Source: Amyelois transitella
Taxonomy: Eukaryota; Arthropoda; Insecta; Lepidoptera; Pyralidae
Length of the DNA stretch: 64,000 nucleotides
Direction: 5' to 3'
Assembly: GCF_032362555.1 (NCBI RefSeq)
Contig: NC_083513.1
Location: forward strand, 2,542,001-2,606,000
Shown: piece after piece, positions 43,893 to 56,015 of the stretch
Numbering within the stretch: the stretch's first letter is position 1
How the letters are laid out: each line of letters begins with the position of its first letter
The notes under the pieces: generated by a model
What the model saw: only the letters and a program-made list of their open reading frames with translations
Database searches by the model: none
Told to the model about the DNA's origin: nothing
Position numbers and translations under genes: made by a program

Positions 43893-44107
43893 CTGAAATA
43901 AAACATATTTATCAAAATCTGACGATAAGCCTTAAATTGTTTGATTGTAGAAATTCCTGCTGTTGACATTTCAGACGGCAAATAAACTTTTTTTACCGTA
44001 CAAAACCGTTTTTACCGTAAAAAAAGCATTTGTTACTTTAACATGGTTTAATTCAACATAGTTTCAAAGTAACCTTTTTTAAAAATATATTTTAAACTAT
44101 CACCAAA

Positions 44108-44310
44108 TCACAGCTGGTGCTGAAAGCTTGAGCTGTCTCTCTGATGATTATGATGAGTGGAAAGTTGATTAGATTGGAGATGATGAGATTTTACTTTGGA
44201 GTTTTAATTAGACGAAAGCGCCGTTGCCATATCATACGTAGGTCGGAAGTACATGGTTATGCATATCTCATGAGACAACTAACTTTCCAGATGTCATTCA
44301 TACCTTGGCC
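44108..44310 (-). pseudogene. psi6, frameshifted FLYWCH exon remnant
   Basis: In one frame RMIWQRRFRLIK recalls the W-x-C region with the first Cys lost. In another, THHNHQRDSSSF keeps the final H-N-H and runs to a stop at 44108. Frames are broken between, and no acceptor is clear. It fits a decayed unit between V39 and V40. Confidence 0.45.
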
Positions 44311-44330
44311 TTGCAGCTTGTTTTAAAACG

Positions 44331-44742
44331 AACAGTCAAACCTCTTGCCTACTTGGGAATATTTTATTAACTAGTTTCTATGTTAGTATAATTATATAAT
44401 ACCTCCAATTTTATAAATAGGTCAAATGTTGAGGCTAATTTCTGAAGTAAGCAATTTCAGAATACCAGCTTTACCCATTTGGTACACACAAAGGTACATG
44501 GGTGAAACTACTTAGTATTGTATTCAGAAGCAAGTCCAGTTACAGGATCAAAAGTCTCATTTAGCAAAGAAGCTTGTTTTATTACATTACAGTTCTAAGC
44601 TATAAGGATAAATTGTTCGTTAACAATACTTGCTTAATATTATAAAGATATGAGATGATTTTAACTACTAAGTAAACATCGAACAGACCTTCCCTTGTAT
44701 AGACTAAAAAACAATGATCAGAATGAATCAAACGGTAATGAC
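44331..44742. other. Spacer without a gene
   Basis: AT-rich sequence; nothing recognised. Confidence 0.5.
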
Positions 44743-44987
44743 CTACAATTTAATATATTCACCACCTTTCCCACGAAAATATTTGGGCGGCTCGTGGTTG
44801 TGTTCACGATTTGTGTGCATTATTGCTCCATCAGAGTACCTCCGAAGCTTTGCTGGGCAACCTTTGGATTTGGACGAGCAAACCCAATGCGCAGAGAAAT
44901 TAATCTGGTAGTATGTGTATTTCCCGATCATCAGAAGATGTTTTTTACCACTTCGAGTTGGGATCATCTCCACCTCTCCATCTACTT
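44743..44987 (-). CDS. mod(mdg4): V40, FLYWCH alternative last exon, block C
   Basis: 80 codons follow TAAACCACGAATCCACAG|AA. VDGEVEMIPTRSGKKHLLMIGKYTY, HWVC-x6-CPAKLRRYSDGAI, H-N-H and the tail EPPKYFRGKGGEYIKL. It begins the tandem of four block C units. The acidic VDGEVE lead is shared in kind with V42. Confidence 0.84.
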
Positions 44988-45271
44988 CTGTGGATTCGTG
45001 GTTTAACGTTAGTCATCATATTAGTCAATATCAATTTAAATTTAGTCTTTTTTTCCTTTATTATTGCAATGCTAAAGGTAGATTTCCTAAATTTGTATAA
45101 ATTAAAAGACAAATTTTATAAAAAAATGTAATATATGCTTTTATTTTTTTAGGCCGAACCTACGTCATATGAGTCAAACTCTATAGATCAGCTCAAACTA
45201 AATTTTATAAACAAACGTGCAAAAAAATATAAATACGTTGGTCTTGGCCTAAGCCTACTTTCAATCTACAT

Positions 45272-45513
45272 CTACAGCTTAATATAAACACCGTTTCGAC
45301 AAATATATTTGGGTGGAGGATGATTATGCTGTGTGTTGACTCTGACTATTTCTCCGCTGGGGTAATACCGCAGGCGCGCCTCGCACCCTTGGGCCTTCGA
45401 TGAGCAAACCCACCGCACCGAGTAGTTTATCTGGGAGTATGTGAATGAATCCAACATGAGAAGAAATTTCTTGCCACTGCGTGTCGGTATCATCTTTACG
45501 TTTTCCTTTTTTC
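45272..45513 (-). CDS. mod(mdg4): V41, FLYWCH alternative last exon, block C
   Basis: 79 codons follow CATTTTTGCACACAG|GA. KKENVKMIPTRSGKKFLLMLDSFTY, RWVC-x6-CEARLRYYPSGEI, H-N-H and the tail PPPKYICRNGVYIKL. Longer open frame upstream is intron. It is the close sister of V42 and V43. Confidence 0.84.
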
Positions 45514-45870
45514 CTGTGTGCAAAAATGTTATGTTTGACGGGATCTTTCTTGAAATCATCAAATTGGTTATTATTTTGGGACATTTTAAAATCAATGTAA
45601 TAATATAAGCGATCACTGTGTACCTTCAAATAACAGAAAACTGAGCATATTAAAGTTTAATTATCTTCTACAAATTAATGATACTCGTACAATAGTTTCT
45701 TGCAAACAAATGAAAAATGTGCCCGGCATTTTTCATGACCTAGACTGTCTAAGTCTGACTTGTAGGGGAACCTAGCCCATGTTGGATCATAGTTAGACAT
45801 TCAGCCTGAATGTGCAGGTTTCCCTACGATGTTTTCTAATGTTAATATTTTTATTACATATTTTGTGCAA

Positions 45871-46112
45871 CTATATCTTCAAATAACTACCATCATGGCA
45901 CACAACGTAATTGGGAGGTGGATGATTATGTACTGTGTTCACTCGCAGGATCTTTCCGTCAGGCAACCTTCGTATCCTGGCCAGGCAGCCTGCCATCTTG
46001 GATGAGCAAAACCAGTGCACTGTGTAGTTGATCTGGGAGTAGGTATACCCGTTCAGCATCAGAAGAAACTTTTTCCCGCGTCGCGACGGAATTATCTTCA
46101 CTTCGTCGTCGT
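45871..46112 (-). CDS. mod(mdg4): V42, FLYWCH alternative last exon, block C
   Basis: 79 codons follow CCTTTTTGTATATCAG|AC. It opens with an acidic DDEVKIIPSRRGKKFLLMLNGYTY, then HWFC-x6-CLARIRRLPDGKI, H-N-H and the tail PPPNYVVCHDGSYLKI. Moth-type repeat words sit at 45740-45835, past the stop. Confidence 0.84.
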
Positions 46113-46336
46113 CTGATATACAAAAAGGTTATATATTTTATGATAGTCAATGGTAAATTTTGACAAAGTTGTAAAAGTTAATAAGTTTAGGTTAATGTTT
46201 TTCAGGTTCTCACGTTTTGATACGAACTTTGACTGGCAGATACTGACATAACTCTTAATGATTTAAAGCAATATAATAAATAATTAAAGATTTGTAAGTA
46301 AATACTTTTATTTGAAAAGCTATCGTTATAAAAATA

Positions 46337-46575
46337 TTATACTTTAATATAGTCGCCATTCAAACAAACATAATTAGGCGGTAGATGATTATGTTGCGAT
46401 TCTATATGTTCTATGATACCATCTAGATGCCTTCGTAATCTGGCCGCGCAACCCTGCGCCTTAGACGAGCAAATCCAGCGGGTAGAGTTATCTTTCTGGG
46501 AGTAAGTATAACCATCTATCATAAGCAGAAACTTCTTCCCGCTGCGAGTGGGTATCATTTTCACATCACTTTGTC
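46337..46575 (-). CDS. mod(mdg4): V43, FLYWCH alternative last exon, block C
   Basis: 78 codons follow CTTTGTATTTTACAG|GA. QSDVKMIPTRSGKKFLLMIDGYTY, RWIC-x6-CAARLRRHLDGII, H-N-H and the tail LPPNYVCLNGDYIKV. It shares SGKKFLLM with V41 and V42, a sign of recent tandem duplication. Confidence 0.84.
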
Positions 46576-47688
46576 CTGTAAAATACAAAGAGTTATAATA
46601 TAAAACCAAAACTAACAAACGCATGAATATACAATGAGTTCGTTAAAAAAATAGAAAAAGAAAGAAAAAACTCTCTCATACTAATTGATTGGTCAGCTGA
46701 ACGTTTTTAGTATAGGGTAAAAAATAGCTTTTTGCAATAAGTTTTTTTGGAAACCGACTCAGTTACAGCTTTCTTCTTTCTTCCTTTACGCATAAAATGG
46801 TAATTGATTGGGCTTTTGGCTTGGTGGTATATACCGTTGGGTGACATTTAAAAGTATCGATGAAGTTCTAATTTAATGCAATACCATCCGCTCCCGTAGA
46901 TAATGAAATGAAAATTTTATGAAAGTTGCATTACAACAAATGTATGATCAAGTATACAAACAAAATATCTCCTTTGAATATTTATTTAACTAAAATTCTA
47001 TTCTTCTAATGACTTGATAAGGAACATCTTAAAAGCTTCTAGTAAACATTATTGCTTAGACACAACCGTATTTATAATATTTAAGGCCTAACACTGGAAG
47101 CGATCCGTAAAGTATCACAATGTATTATTGTCTATAAGCACAACTTTAGAAATAGCTATATATCGTACTATATATACATAATAATCTAATAAATAATGTG
47201 ACTAGTAGGTATTCGGCAGATACTGGAAAACTATATAGTTAATACTGGAGAAAGTGCCCATCCAAATGTAAGTAAACTTTTGCACGCTTAGACATGAGCA
47301 AACTGAATAAATAGGTTCTTCTGTTTTTTATTCATCTTTAAAGCTACTTATAAGAACATATTCTCATTTTTATTATATTCTCATAATGATAAAAAGCTAA
47401 ACGCTTAATAACATTTGTTTTTATAGAGACTTTATCTTCATTATCCTAATCTTCACTAATGAATTGGTTTGGCTCTTATTTAGTTTATGTATCGATAGTT
47501 GAAGATATGTTTTCTAAAACGCAAATAGATTATTGAGCTAGAGCCATAGAAAAATACTTTAGAAATAGAAGCGCTGAATACAGGTCAATGTAACGTCACA
47601 GTGGATGAGTGTCAGCTTTACAACTTCGTAGAAAACTGCTACTAAGGAGGTGTAAATATTTATCCCATAACTGCGGCTGGAGTTCTAT
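46576..47688. other. Long spacer without a gene
   Basis: AT-rich sequence; no motif or repeat recognised. Confidence 0.5.
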
Positions 47689-47768
47689 TTAGTCGTTGGA
47701 GCAGTGATGCAGAGCGATCTGAAGGTCGTTAAAAGAATAAAGTCTGCCTCGTGGATGAAACTTAACGA
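47689..47768 (-). pseudogene. psi7, truncated FLYWCH exon start (candidate)
   Basis: An in-phase acceptor (TACTTTTTGTTTCAG|TC) leads into VKFHPRGRLYSFNDL, which resembles the FxTSxRGxP entry of normal units. After 25 codons it stops, with no Trp or Cys pair. It may be a truncated duplicate or a chance frame. Confidence 0.33.
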
Positions 47769-48194
47769 CTGAAACAAAAAGTATTTCGAAGATTAGATCG
47801 TTTTCTTTGGTCGATTCCTGAATTTGATTTCTAGTTGAATAATAAAATATATAAAACAAATTATTTACTATCTCTTTCATAGTACCTGGGCGGCCGAGTT
47901 CCGCTTGGTGTTAGCTGTTTAACCACAAAAACCATATTTGTTTCTAGATTGACAGAAACAGCAAAAACAGTTATGAGAATGAGTAAAAGTTTGACTAAAA
48001 TAAAAATCAAAGTAGCTTAGAAAACAAGTATGTTCGCCAATCAAATTTTATTAAATTTGACTATTACGTAGTATATAAGTAGTACAAAATGTAAAAAATG
48101 TCAACATCTTAATGAACGTAACAAAGCAGATGAATACAACAACTAAATGTAAGAAATCTTTGATAAAGACACGCCCAACGAAAATATTGATGAG

Positions 48195-48433
48195 TCAACT
48201 GAACTTGTCAAACAATAATCCGATAGTTCTATCACCATTGCCACTCTCATGGTTATGTTCTTTAACGGTGATGACCTCATTTTCTATAATCCTAACCACA
48301 GACTTGCATGCCTTGGTGTGCCTCACACATCTCCACCAGGACGTGCTTCCGTTCTGCCGACGAAGCCCGTACCTAAATCCGTCCATAATAAGCATATGAG
48401 TCCCTCGTTTCGTCTGTATTATTTGCGGCGATC
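48195..48433 (-). CDS. mod(mdg4): V44, FLYWCH alternative last exon
   Basis: 78 codons follow TCTGAATTCATTTTATAG|GA. GSPQIIQTKRGTHMLIMDGFRY, WWRC-x6-CKSVVRIIENEVI, H-N-H, then a 17-residue tail ESGNGDRTIGLLFDKFS. The tail is not that of block A or C. Nearest in sequence is V39. Confidence 0.82.
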
Positions 48434-48522
48434 CTATAAAATGAATTCAGAAATAAATTTTTATAATACACATAAAATACGAAATAATAGACAGTAAAGG
48501 GTCAGGTCAAAAGTACCCGAAA

Positions 48523-48659
48523 CCGCCGAGCTTGCATGAAGAGAGTTATGAATGTGGATGAAGCAAAGGAAGTATGCAGGGATCGTGGCAAGTGGAAAGA
48601 GGTAGTCTCTGCCTACCCCTCCGGGAAAGAGGCGTGATTTTATGTATGTATGTATGTAT
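48523..48659 (+). repeat. SINE family 2, fullest copy
   Basis: GCATGAAGAGAGTTATGAAT, GGATGAAGCAAAGGAAGTAT, GATCGTGGCAAGTGGAAAGA, CTACCCCTCCGGGAAAGAGG and a GTATGTATG tail. Related pieces lie at 9659-10018, 23328-23379 and 37201-37331. Confidence 0.82.
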
Positions 48660-48660
48660 A

Positions 48661-49742
48661 GACAGTAAAATATATGCTGTTTCATAGACTAAAAACTAAA
48701 TGCAAACATGGCTGTCTGATTGGTTGGAATTTTTTCCTCAGAAACCAGTGCCATCTGGAATTGAATAATGAAACACTTTTAGATATTTTGTTATTCTGTT
48801 TTATATTCTATATTATGCAAGTAGTTTTTCAAAACTTTGACACAGTGGTCACCACATATTTCTGTAGATTATATTTTATTTAATAATTCGTAGATCAATT
48901 TATATAAGGAGAAAATCTTATTGTGAAGCTCTACATAGTACAAAACAAGTTCACGTATCTGTCCGTTTATCCTCTATGAAAGTGTTCTTGGAAAATTATT
49001 TTGAAATGGTAATCATATGATAAAGGTGTTACAGTTAGTTACAGTTAGAAGAGATAAAATGGGTCGTAAAGAAAACACCAAGACAATATTGACATGTGAC
49101 TAAATTAATATTATGTGTGAATATATTAACATGATACACCTATATCCTTATACGTCATGATCAAAACACTTAAACGATAGACGAACAGACAGACAGAGAG
49201 ACGGGTAGAAAACCAATAGTTAAAGATTAAACATAGTCATAAATCTCGAATATACTTTCATCGTTAAACAAAAAATTTAATCAAATTTCTCACAGCCGGC
49301 TGAAATATCGACTTTATATACAAAAAGTATACATACAGAAAATTAACTCTTATATAAGAGGAAAGGCAGCTAAAATATCTATTAATGTGAAGGATGAGCA
49401 AGAAAATCGAACTAATATTATTGAAAATTGGCATACAGATATTAAGGAAACATTCGTTATGAAAGGATTTATGGAAATTACAAACGATTCAAATTCAGGC
49501 AAATGTTACATGGCATGACACAATTCCGCAATTGCCTGTATCACAATTCGAGAAACATTTTACTAGTTTGAGTAACACCCATTAGGAACACTTAATATAA
49601 AGTTTATTGATTCAAAATTCGTGAACGTAAATTTACAATAAGTTTGTCTTAAATATAGTACGAGTACTCTACAATGTCTGAATTTGACTGATTACAATAT
49701 ACTTATACAAATTTTAATTTTCTAACATAATTTGAGAGAATA
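48661..49742. other. Long spacer without a gene
   Basis: AT-rich sequence; nothing recognised. Confidence 0.5.
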
Positions 49743-49963
49743 CTAATGTTTATTAATCAAATCATTAGGAGGGTGTATATGTTTGTTATGTCGGTCGACT
49801 ATAGTGCAGCCGATGGTGACCACCATGGCGTGGCAGTTCCTGGGCCTGCTGTCAGCGCAGAGCCACTTGACCCTGGAGGAGCAGACCGAGTGCCTGGTGT
49901 ACTGGTACCCACGGAGCTTCATGATACGACCACCCATTTTAGACGTGAAAAATGTAGGACGAT
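49743..49963 (-). CDS. mod(mdg4): V45, FLYWCH alternative last exon
   Basis: 72 codons follow GTTGTCTTTTCAACGCAG|AT. RPTFFTSKMGGRIMKLRGYQY, KWLC-x7-CHAMVVTIGCTIV, H-I-H, then PPNDLINKH. The exon is GC-richer than its flanks. Shadows occur on the plus strand. Confidence 0.82.
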
Positions 49964-50719
49964 CTGCGTTGAAAAGACAACAATTATATTAGGCACCAGT
50001 TTTATATTGTTTTTTCTTAATGTGCTTATTAAATAGACTTAGGTATAATTAAATCATAACAACGAACCGTGGTCAACAACAACCGATAGAAATCAAAAAT
50101 AATAAGACCAAGAACAAATGTATGACAAAGACAATTCAAGATGGCAGCAGACCCTAACATGTGTGGCAAAAAGAGAGAATCTTACGTTTTAATAAATAAA
50201 TAAGAATCTCTTTTGCTTCTCGTCAAAGATATGTATATTACAAAAATGGACAAGAGAAATAGAAAAAACACACAATTTTATGATTAAATTATAATTACTT
50301 AATCAACAAGTAAAATTCGCATACAGCTTTTTTTATTTAACTAAATCGGTCGAAATTCAAATAAAAAAATGTTGTTTCTACAATTATTAGTTACCATTTT
50401 ATTTTCAAACAATTATTGATGATGTTTTATTTATTCTAATCATTTTGTAAACCAAAAAAAAAAAATTCAATTCGAATAAATGACACCTCTTTTACACTTG
50501 TAGGTAGGATAGGATGTGTTCATAAGCTGACCATGCATTTCTGCGTCGTAGCGTAAAAAGAAAAAGACTCAAGTACACATGCTAGTAAATCACGGATAAT
50601 ATAATTAGACGGAGTAACTCTAGTAAGGCATTACATAGCAAACGACTAAAGAGTAAAGTTTCCTAAGCTCTGCGGAAAAGAGCCTGAGTTGCGCCTTTTG
50701 ATAAACAAGTTTAGGATCG
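49964..50719. other. Spacer without a gene
   Basis: AT-rich sequence; nothing recognised. Confidence 0.5.
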
Positions 50720-50931
50720 TTAAAGTGTATTAGGTGGCGGATGATTATGCAAATTGTTGCACTTCACAATTTGGTTGCCGACGGTAAATATGACTGCTCG
50801 GCACTCCCTGTTGTTGAAGCTGCACCACCATCTGATCTTCGTGCCGTCTCTGGAAGTGGAGTGCTTTAGAAATTTGTGACCCATATAGTATATCATTTGC
50901 GCTCCGCGGGAAGATCGGGTGAACATTGGCC
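50720..50931 (-). CDS. mod(mdg4): V46, FLYWCH alternative last exon, entry to block D
   Basis: 69 codons follow AGTGTCATTACAATTTCTCAG|GG. PMFTRSSRGAQMIYYMGHKF, IRWWC-x6-CRAVIFTVGNQIV, H-N-H, PPPNTL. It has the SSRG start of block D but lacks the C-x-x-H of V47 onward. Confidence 0.84.
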
Positions 50932-52899
50932 CTGAGAAATTGTAATGACACTTTATTCAGAAGCTACGGATCATTTATGTAATAAATATCAACGAACACA
51001 TTTTTAATAAGAAATTACAGGTTGACGACTGATCGATTTCGAACGATCAAAACAAATTTCGTGAAATCAGAACATTGATCTACCTAATTAAGTGAATTTC
51101 GGTAAATCTTCCCTTAGTGCACCCTTAGACTACATAAGGGACTTACATGCCATACAATGCTTATGTCAACATGTCGTTATGCGAACTTTAAGCCATTAAA
51201 TTTAATGAGCACTATAAGACAAATCCATCGCTTTTCCGCGTTTGATTAAAAATACGGTTAAAGTCGTGTGTTTCTTTTCTTTAAAATAAAAGTGTAAGTG
51301 GCTAACACTTGTGTCAGATTTTCCAGGACATCTAACATAGCTTTTCGTCTGTCATCTACAATCTGATGGAAGCCAAGACCAACAACTTTACGAGAAAATT
51401 ACAGTGCCACCCATGCAAGTATGCGCCTGGGCTGGCTAACATGCGTAAGCGCTTCTAAGTTTTTCTAACCTGGATATTTTCTAAAGTTACACTGCTTCAG
51501 TTAATTATGAAGATTTTCATTCTGAAATATTTTTTTAGTGAGGTTATCTTAGCAGATCATTGCTTTAAGTAAGTGTTTTGTCATCGTTAATTAACACATT
51601 AATTCCAAACTATTAATTAAAAAAAATTATTTACAACTAGTTATTAAGTAAGGTTTTTTTCTTCTTACTTATGAATTACCATGGGCAACTTTTATTCCCA
51701 CAGAAGCGAAGAAAAACCAAAAAATAGTAATTCAAGACGTTCAGTGCATATTTTCTCTTACCCATGATTTTTTCCGAACCAGCAATTCCATTTCATCTGG
51801 AAATAAAACAAAACACAAATTATAAAAATAATAATAATTACCTTCGACTTTTTTTAAGTTTCAACAACGCTAAACTACAAAAACTAGGTTAATTCGGTCA
51901 ACATAAAAATCGGAAGAGTTAGTGCTATATTATTCCGATTTTTATGAGGTCAGCATAAAAAGCACACAAAAATTATTGTTTTATTTAACATTCCAATTAT
52001 AATTATTGACTAATTTGTCGAATACTAATCTATAAACCATGACACCATAACTCAGGGGAGGCTAAGTTTTTACTAACGGTTTTAACGTAAAGGTGGAACG
52101 CACTATATTTGAGCAAAAATGATAACTGCCGCGGGTGAGGAGCAACCCTTATCTACATTTACTTTAATTGTCCTGGGGGCTTATCCATAGCCCAAAAAAT
52201 TATATGCGTTTATGATATTACCGCTTTCTCTATTTTTTAGATAATCAAACATTTTAACGAGAGAAGTCTATGTTAAAGTTAAACCGATACACCCTCGGTT
52301 TAACTTTAACATAGAATCAATACATCCATCAATAAATATTAAATGTCACTTCATACTTCTTTCGCTCATCTACAATCATAACTGTCTTCTTGCGAACTTC
52401 TCGGTTTACGGTACTTTAGACCTGACCTTTTGGCAGACTCACGGAGTATGACACTGCTCCGCAATCTTCTGTACTTTAAAACGGAGCTATTTCCTTCTAT
52501 TGCTTTTTCTTCCAATATTGCAGTTTTTTATAATCAGCATATTTTGGGCTAATTTTCTAACTTGTCCCTGTATCTTTTATCTCTTTCAGCTGCTGGAAGT
52601 GGAGTCCTTGCTGCAAATAAAAAGTAAATTATATAGAAATATATTTTTTTACACTTACAGAAGGACAGACAGGTTTTCGGATTTAAAATTTTATTATTAA
52701 GTACGAGTATGTATTGATTGTTTTTATAGCAATTTTGCACAGTATTGTAAAATATCGTTATAAAGAAAAACATTCCATAAATAATATCTTAACTATAACA
52801 AAGATATAAATGGAAAAATAAATCTTTGATTGGACATGTTTTAATTACACAAATATAAGTATTTTTTTCTTACGGGGTAGACAACGTTTTCACCTGTAT
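50932..52899. other. Longest exon-free spacer, with hairpin and weak in-phase frames
   Basis: Almost 2 kb without a finger. It contains the 21-bp hairpin at 52267-52315 and two very short in-phase terminal frames after plausible acceptors (51741-51796 and 52549-52610). The second reads RTPLPAAERDKRYRDKLEN. Neither has a domain. Confidence 0.5.
52267..52315. repeat. Perfect 21-bp inverted repeat, 7-base loop
   Basis: TCTATGTTAAAGTTAAACCG plus A pairs exactly with its reverse complement starting at 52295, around TACACCC. Confidence 0.93.
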
Positions 52900-53147
52900 T
52901 TAATTCACAGGAAAATATGTGAACGGTGGCAGATGATCCAGGCCGAAACCATTCGGGTGATTGTGTTCGTTATTCACTTTGACAAACTCTTCATTGACGG
53001 TATACACGAAGGCCTTGCAGCTTCTCTTGCAGTGAGTTGCGCAGTTCCAACGTATTTTTCTCCCACCCGTTGTATACTGCTTCAAAAACCTATATCCGTT
53101 GACATAAACCGCCCGAGCGCCCCGGCTAGTTGTTACGAATTTCGGTT
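52900..53147 (-). CDS. mod(mdg4): V47, FLYWCH alternative last exon, block D
   Basis: 81 codons follow CAAATTGATCTTGTTTTACAG|AA. PKFVTTSRGARAVYVNGYRF, IRWNC-A-T-H-C-x-x-x-C (C-x7-C with His and a Cys inside), H-N-H, then a hydrophobic tail PNGFGLDHLPPFTYFPVN. First unit with C-x-x-H. Confidence 0.84.
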
Positions 53148-53903
53148 CTGTAAAACAAGATCAATTTGGATGGTGAATGATAAAAATCTAATTTTCAAAG
53201 TATATACATATATTGAAGTTGATTTATTTTTACACTAGAAGACGAAGAAGACAGGGGACAGATTCTATCGGATATTAATTAGCATGGAGTGTTATTATAC
53301 ATTTAATTATGTCTGTAGTTTATATGAATAATTCAGGTCGAACTATGTGATCGTTATCGGTTTTTTATTTATTTCTGTTAAAGTTCTTGTATTTGCTTTA
53401 CTTTAGAAATATTTTTTTATGAATGGTAATTCATTTTATTGGCTACTAACTTGGCCTCTATAATTAGGAAGAAAGTTTATTTATTTGTTATCTCTTCACG
53501 CGTAATCTACTGAAGCAATCTTCTTGAAATTTTGCACATATATAATTTAGATCCAGAAGGACATATGGTACTTAGGGGCATCCCGGTAAAAACTATAGTT
53601 CCCATTAGATTTGCCAAAAACCTGTATTATTTTGTAGGTGGTACTAATTCGCACGCGCGAAGCTGTGTACAAATTCGACTCTAGAGAAGAAGAAGAACAA
53701 AATTCTATTTGCAGTCCACCTTATTTATTTATTTAATTTAATAAATAGAAACATATTTACACACGTTAAACTTAGACTAAAGAATACTTTGTACAGAGGC
53801 ACGGCTTATTTACAAAGAAATTTCATTCAGCAGGGCCACATCATGAAAATGCATAGAATTCCTTTACGATGCCCAAATTGCCCGCAACGCTTTTTAAACT
53901 ATT
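53148..53903. other. Spacer without a gene
   Basis: AT-rich sequence; nothing recognised. Confidence 0.5.
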
Positions 53904-54178
53904 TCATATATACTCGTACTGATGGCTACTTCCCAAATTATTAGCATTTGTATGGCTTAATTGATTGTATTGATTAAATGGTGGATGATTGTGCTCATTC
54001 TGACATCGCAGGATATCCTTGCCCGCTGTGAAAACCACGGCTCGGCACCCCTGGTTGTAGTGGGTACCGCATCGCCAACGAGTTTTTATTCCCAGTTGAC
54101 AATGTCTAGATAATTTGTATCCAGATAAGTACAAATTAGGTACTCGATTGTTTCTTGATAGACGACCACGAGATGCGA
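53904..54178 (-). CDS. mod(mdg4): V48, FLYWCH alternative last exon, block D, longest
   Basis: 90 codons follow CTTTATAATGCGTTTTCAG|TC. ASRGRLSRNNRVPNLYLSGYKL, RWRCGTHYNQGC, H-N-H, then a 25-residue polar tail rich in Asn, Gln and Tyr (NQYNQLSHTNANN...). The low-complexity tail is unlike any sibling. Confidence 0.82.
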
Positions 54179-54658
54179 CTGAAAACGCATTATAAAGAAG
54201 AACCATAAATTAAATCTATTCAAGCATTTACAGAGTACTTCCGTCGATTAGATTCTTTAAAAATGTCAATTATTATCTAGCTAAGGGTTCATTCATAATA
54301 CAGCAAACATTTCAAAATAAGTTCTCATAGTTTAATTAAAACTTTTTTTATAATCCATTTAGAGTCAAGAGAGAAATTTTTCAAAATTTTTATTAAGCGA
54401 AATAATTACTTCATAAGGGTTATTGATCACATAATGCGTGTAAGTTGTTTCAATTATAACCAAGAAAGATCGAAGTAAACATAGCTTTTCGAAAATTATG
54501 TACCATAACTTAATCGTTATGCGGTCGACTTTGAAATTAATTATAAGAAACTACACAATGGCTTTATGGGCTCTGATTGTAGTACTAATGATTATAGTCG
54601 ATTTTTATTTTTATGTCACAATATGATAAAAATCTGTATCATTTAAATTATTAGCATG

Positions 54659-54855
54659 TTAATGGTTATGGTCTTTTCGGCAAATAAGGATCTCCAAATC
54701 CTGGTTTGTGATCAGGCTGGCTCGACATCCTTGCTTCTGGCGCGTGGCACAAAACCACCTTACTCTGTTCCCACTCAGTAAGCATTGGCGACTAAATCTA
54801 TACCCATGGATTTGAATCACACTACCTCCTCGTGAGCTCTTGGTAAGGAATATGT
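54659..54855 (-). CDS. mod(mdg4): V49, FLYWCH alternative last exon, block D
   Basis: 64 codons follow ATCTTTCAATAATTTTAG|AC. IFLTKSSRGGSVIQIHGYRFSRQ, VRWFCATRQKQGC, H-N-H at the stop. Arg replaces the block D His. The TTNQDLEIL strand is one residue longer than usual. Confidence 0.83.
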
Positions 54856-55173
54856 CTAAAATTATTGAAAGATCCTTATTTAACAATGAATTTAAATCAG
54901 GTTTGCGCAAAAGCATTTGTTCATTTGTATATTTTTATTGCACAGAAATTTACATAGTTACGAGAAATAAATAGTACCTACATAAATAAAAATTTTAAAC
55001 TGCTGTTGATTTTATTAAATAAATAACTTAGTACAAATTTATTTTATATACAGAGGGTTGCATTCGGGGCTGCGAATCAAAACCCTAAGCCTCTTCATCA
55101 TTCCTTAAAATGGCGACATATTCTCTACAATACAAGTTTCTGTTAGAATAGCTTGTCTTCAAAATAAAACAAA

Positions 55174-55424
55174 TTAACATAACAAGGGACTTAAATAAGG
55201 GATTTCTTGATCATAATTTTTTACGATGACTGGCGGATGAGTGTGATGATTATTGGCTTTCACGATGCTGTTGGCGACCGTGGTGATAGCAGCTTTGCAG
55301 CCTCTGTTGTGATGAGTCGAACAGTACCATCTTATTTTCATACCGAAGATCTTTTGTCGACTGAACCTATACTGTGCCAAAATGATAATTGGAGTCCCAC
55401 GGGCAGACCTCGTGAATGTTATAT
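55174..55424 (-). CDS. mod(mdg4): V50, FLYWCH alternative last exon, block D
   Basis: 82 codons follow GATAGTTATTTTTTCAG|AT. ITFTRSARGTPIIILAQYRFSRQ, IRWYCSTHHNRGC, H-T-H, then a 20-residue tail PPVIVKNYDQEIPYLSPLLC. The frame upstream of the acceptor is intron. Confidence 0.84.
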
Positions 55425-55821
55425 CTGAAAAAATAACTATCATATAACGAACATGTGAGACTCTTGAAATAATCCTTATGGTAGTTCGCATTAAGCATTA
55501 GCTCTGAAAATTAAACGCCATGGAATTACTACATGCCAAATTTTACAATAATCAAATTGAATACTGATAACAAGAAATATGTATACGTATGCGTTTATTA
55601 TGATGTCAGTAATATTTTACAATTTGAATGATTATAATAATAACAAAGGAAAAGCAGAAAATTTTAGAAGAAATGAAGATGAATGCATTGTGATGTCCAG
55701 GTAACGAAGGTTATTCATATATAAAGAAGTTTCGAAACAGACAAATCGAATTAATTAGGCACTAGGAAAGTGTTGATACAAACTTATAATTTCTGAGGAA
55801 AGACTGTCCATATAACGAGTA

Positions 55822-56015
55822 TCAGAAATGTGAATGATCATTGTTGATTTTTACGACTACTTTATCTATAGTGGTGACCGAGGCCTTGCAGCCTTTGCTA
55901 TGATGACTGGAACAGTACCATCTGCTTTTACCGCTCACAGTACGTTGGCAGCTGAACCGGAAATTAGACACGATGAGAAGAGGTCGTCCTCGATTAGATG
56001 TTGTAAATATAACCT
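55822..56015 (-). CDS. mod(mdg4): V51, FLYWCH alternative last exon, block D
   Basis: 63 codons follow AGCAACAAACTTGTTGCAG|AG. VIFTTSNRGRPLLIVSNFRFSCQ, SRWYCSSHHSKGC, KASVTTIDKVVV, H-S-H-F. It has no early start codon and was found by acceptor and phase. The plus-strand frame on top is a shadow. Confidence 0.84.

Noticed and set aside
44695-45131. Plus-strand frames over V40
   Set aside because: They are antisense shadows of the block C exon.
51741-51796. Short in-phase frame EMELLVRKKSW with possible donor
   Set aside because: If internal it leaves in the wrong phase for the array, and as a last exon it has no domain.
52549-52610. 19-codon in-phase last exon RTPLPAAERDKRYRDKLEN
   Set aside because: The acceptor is plausible, but it is too short and featureless to call.
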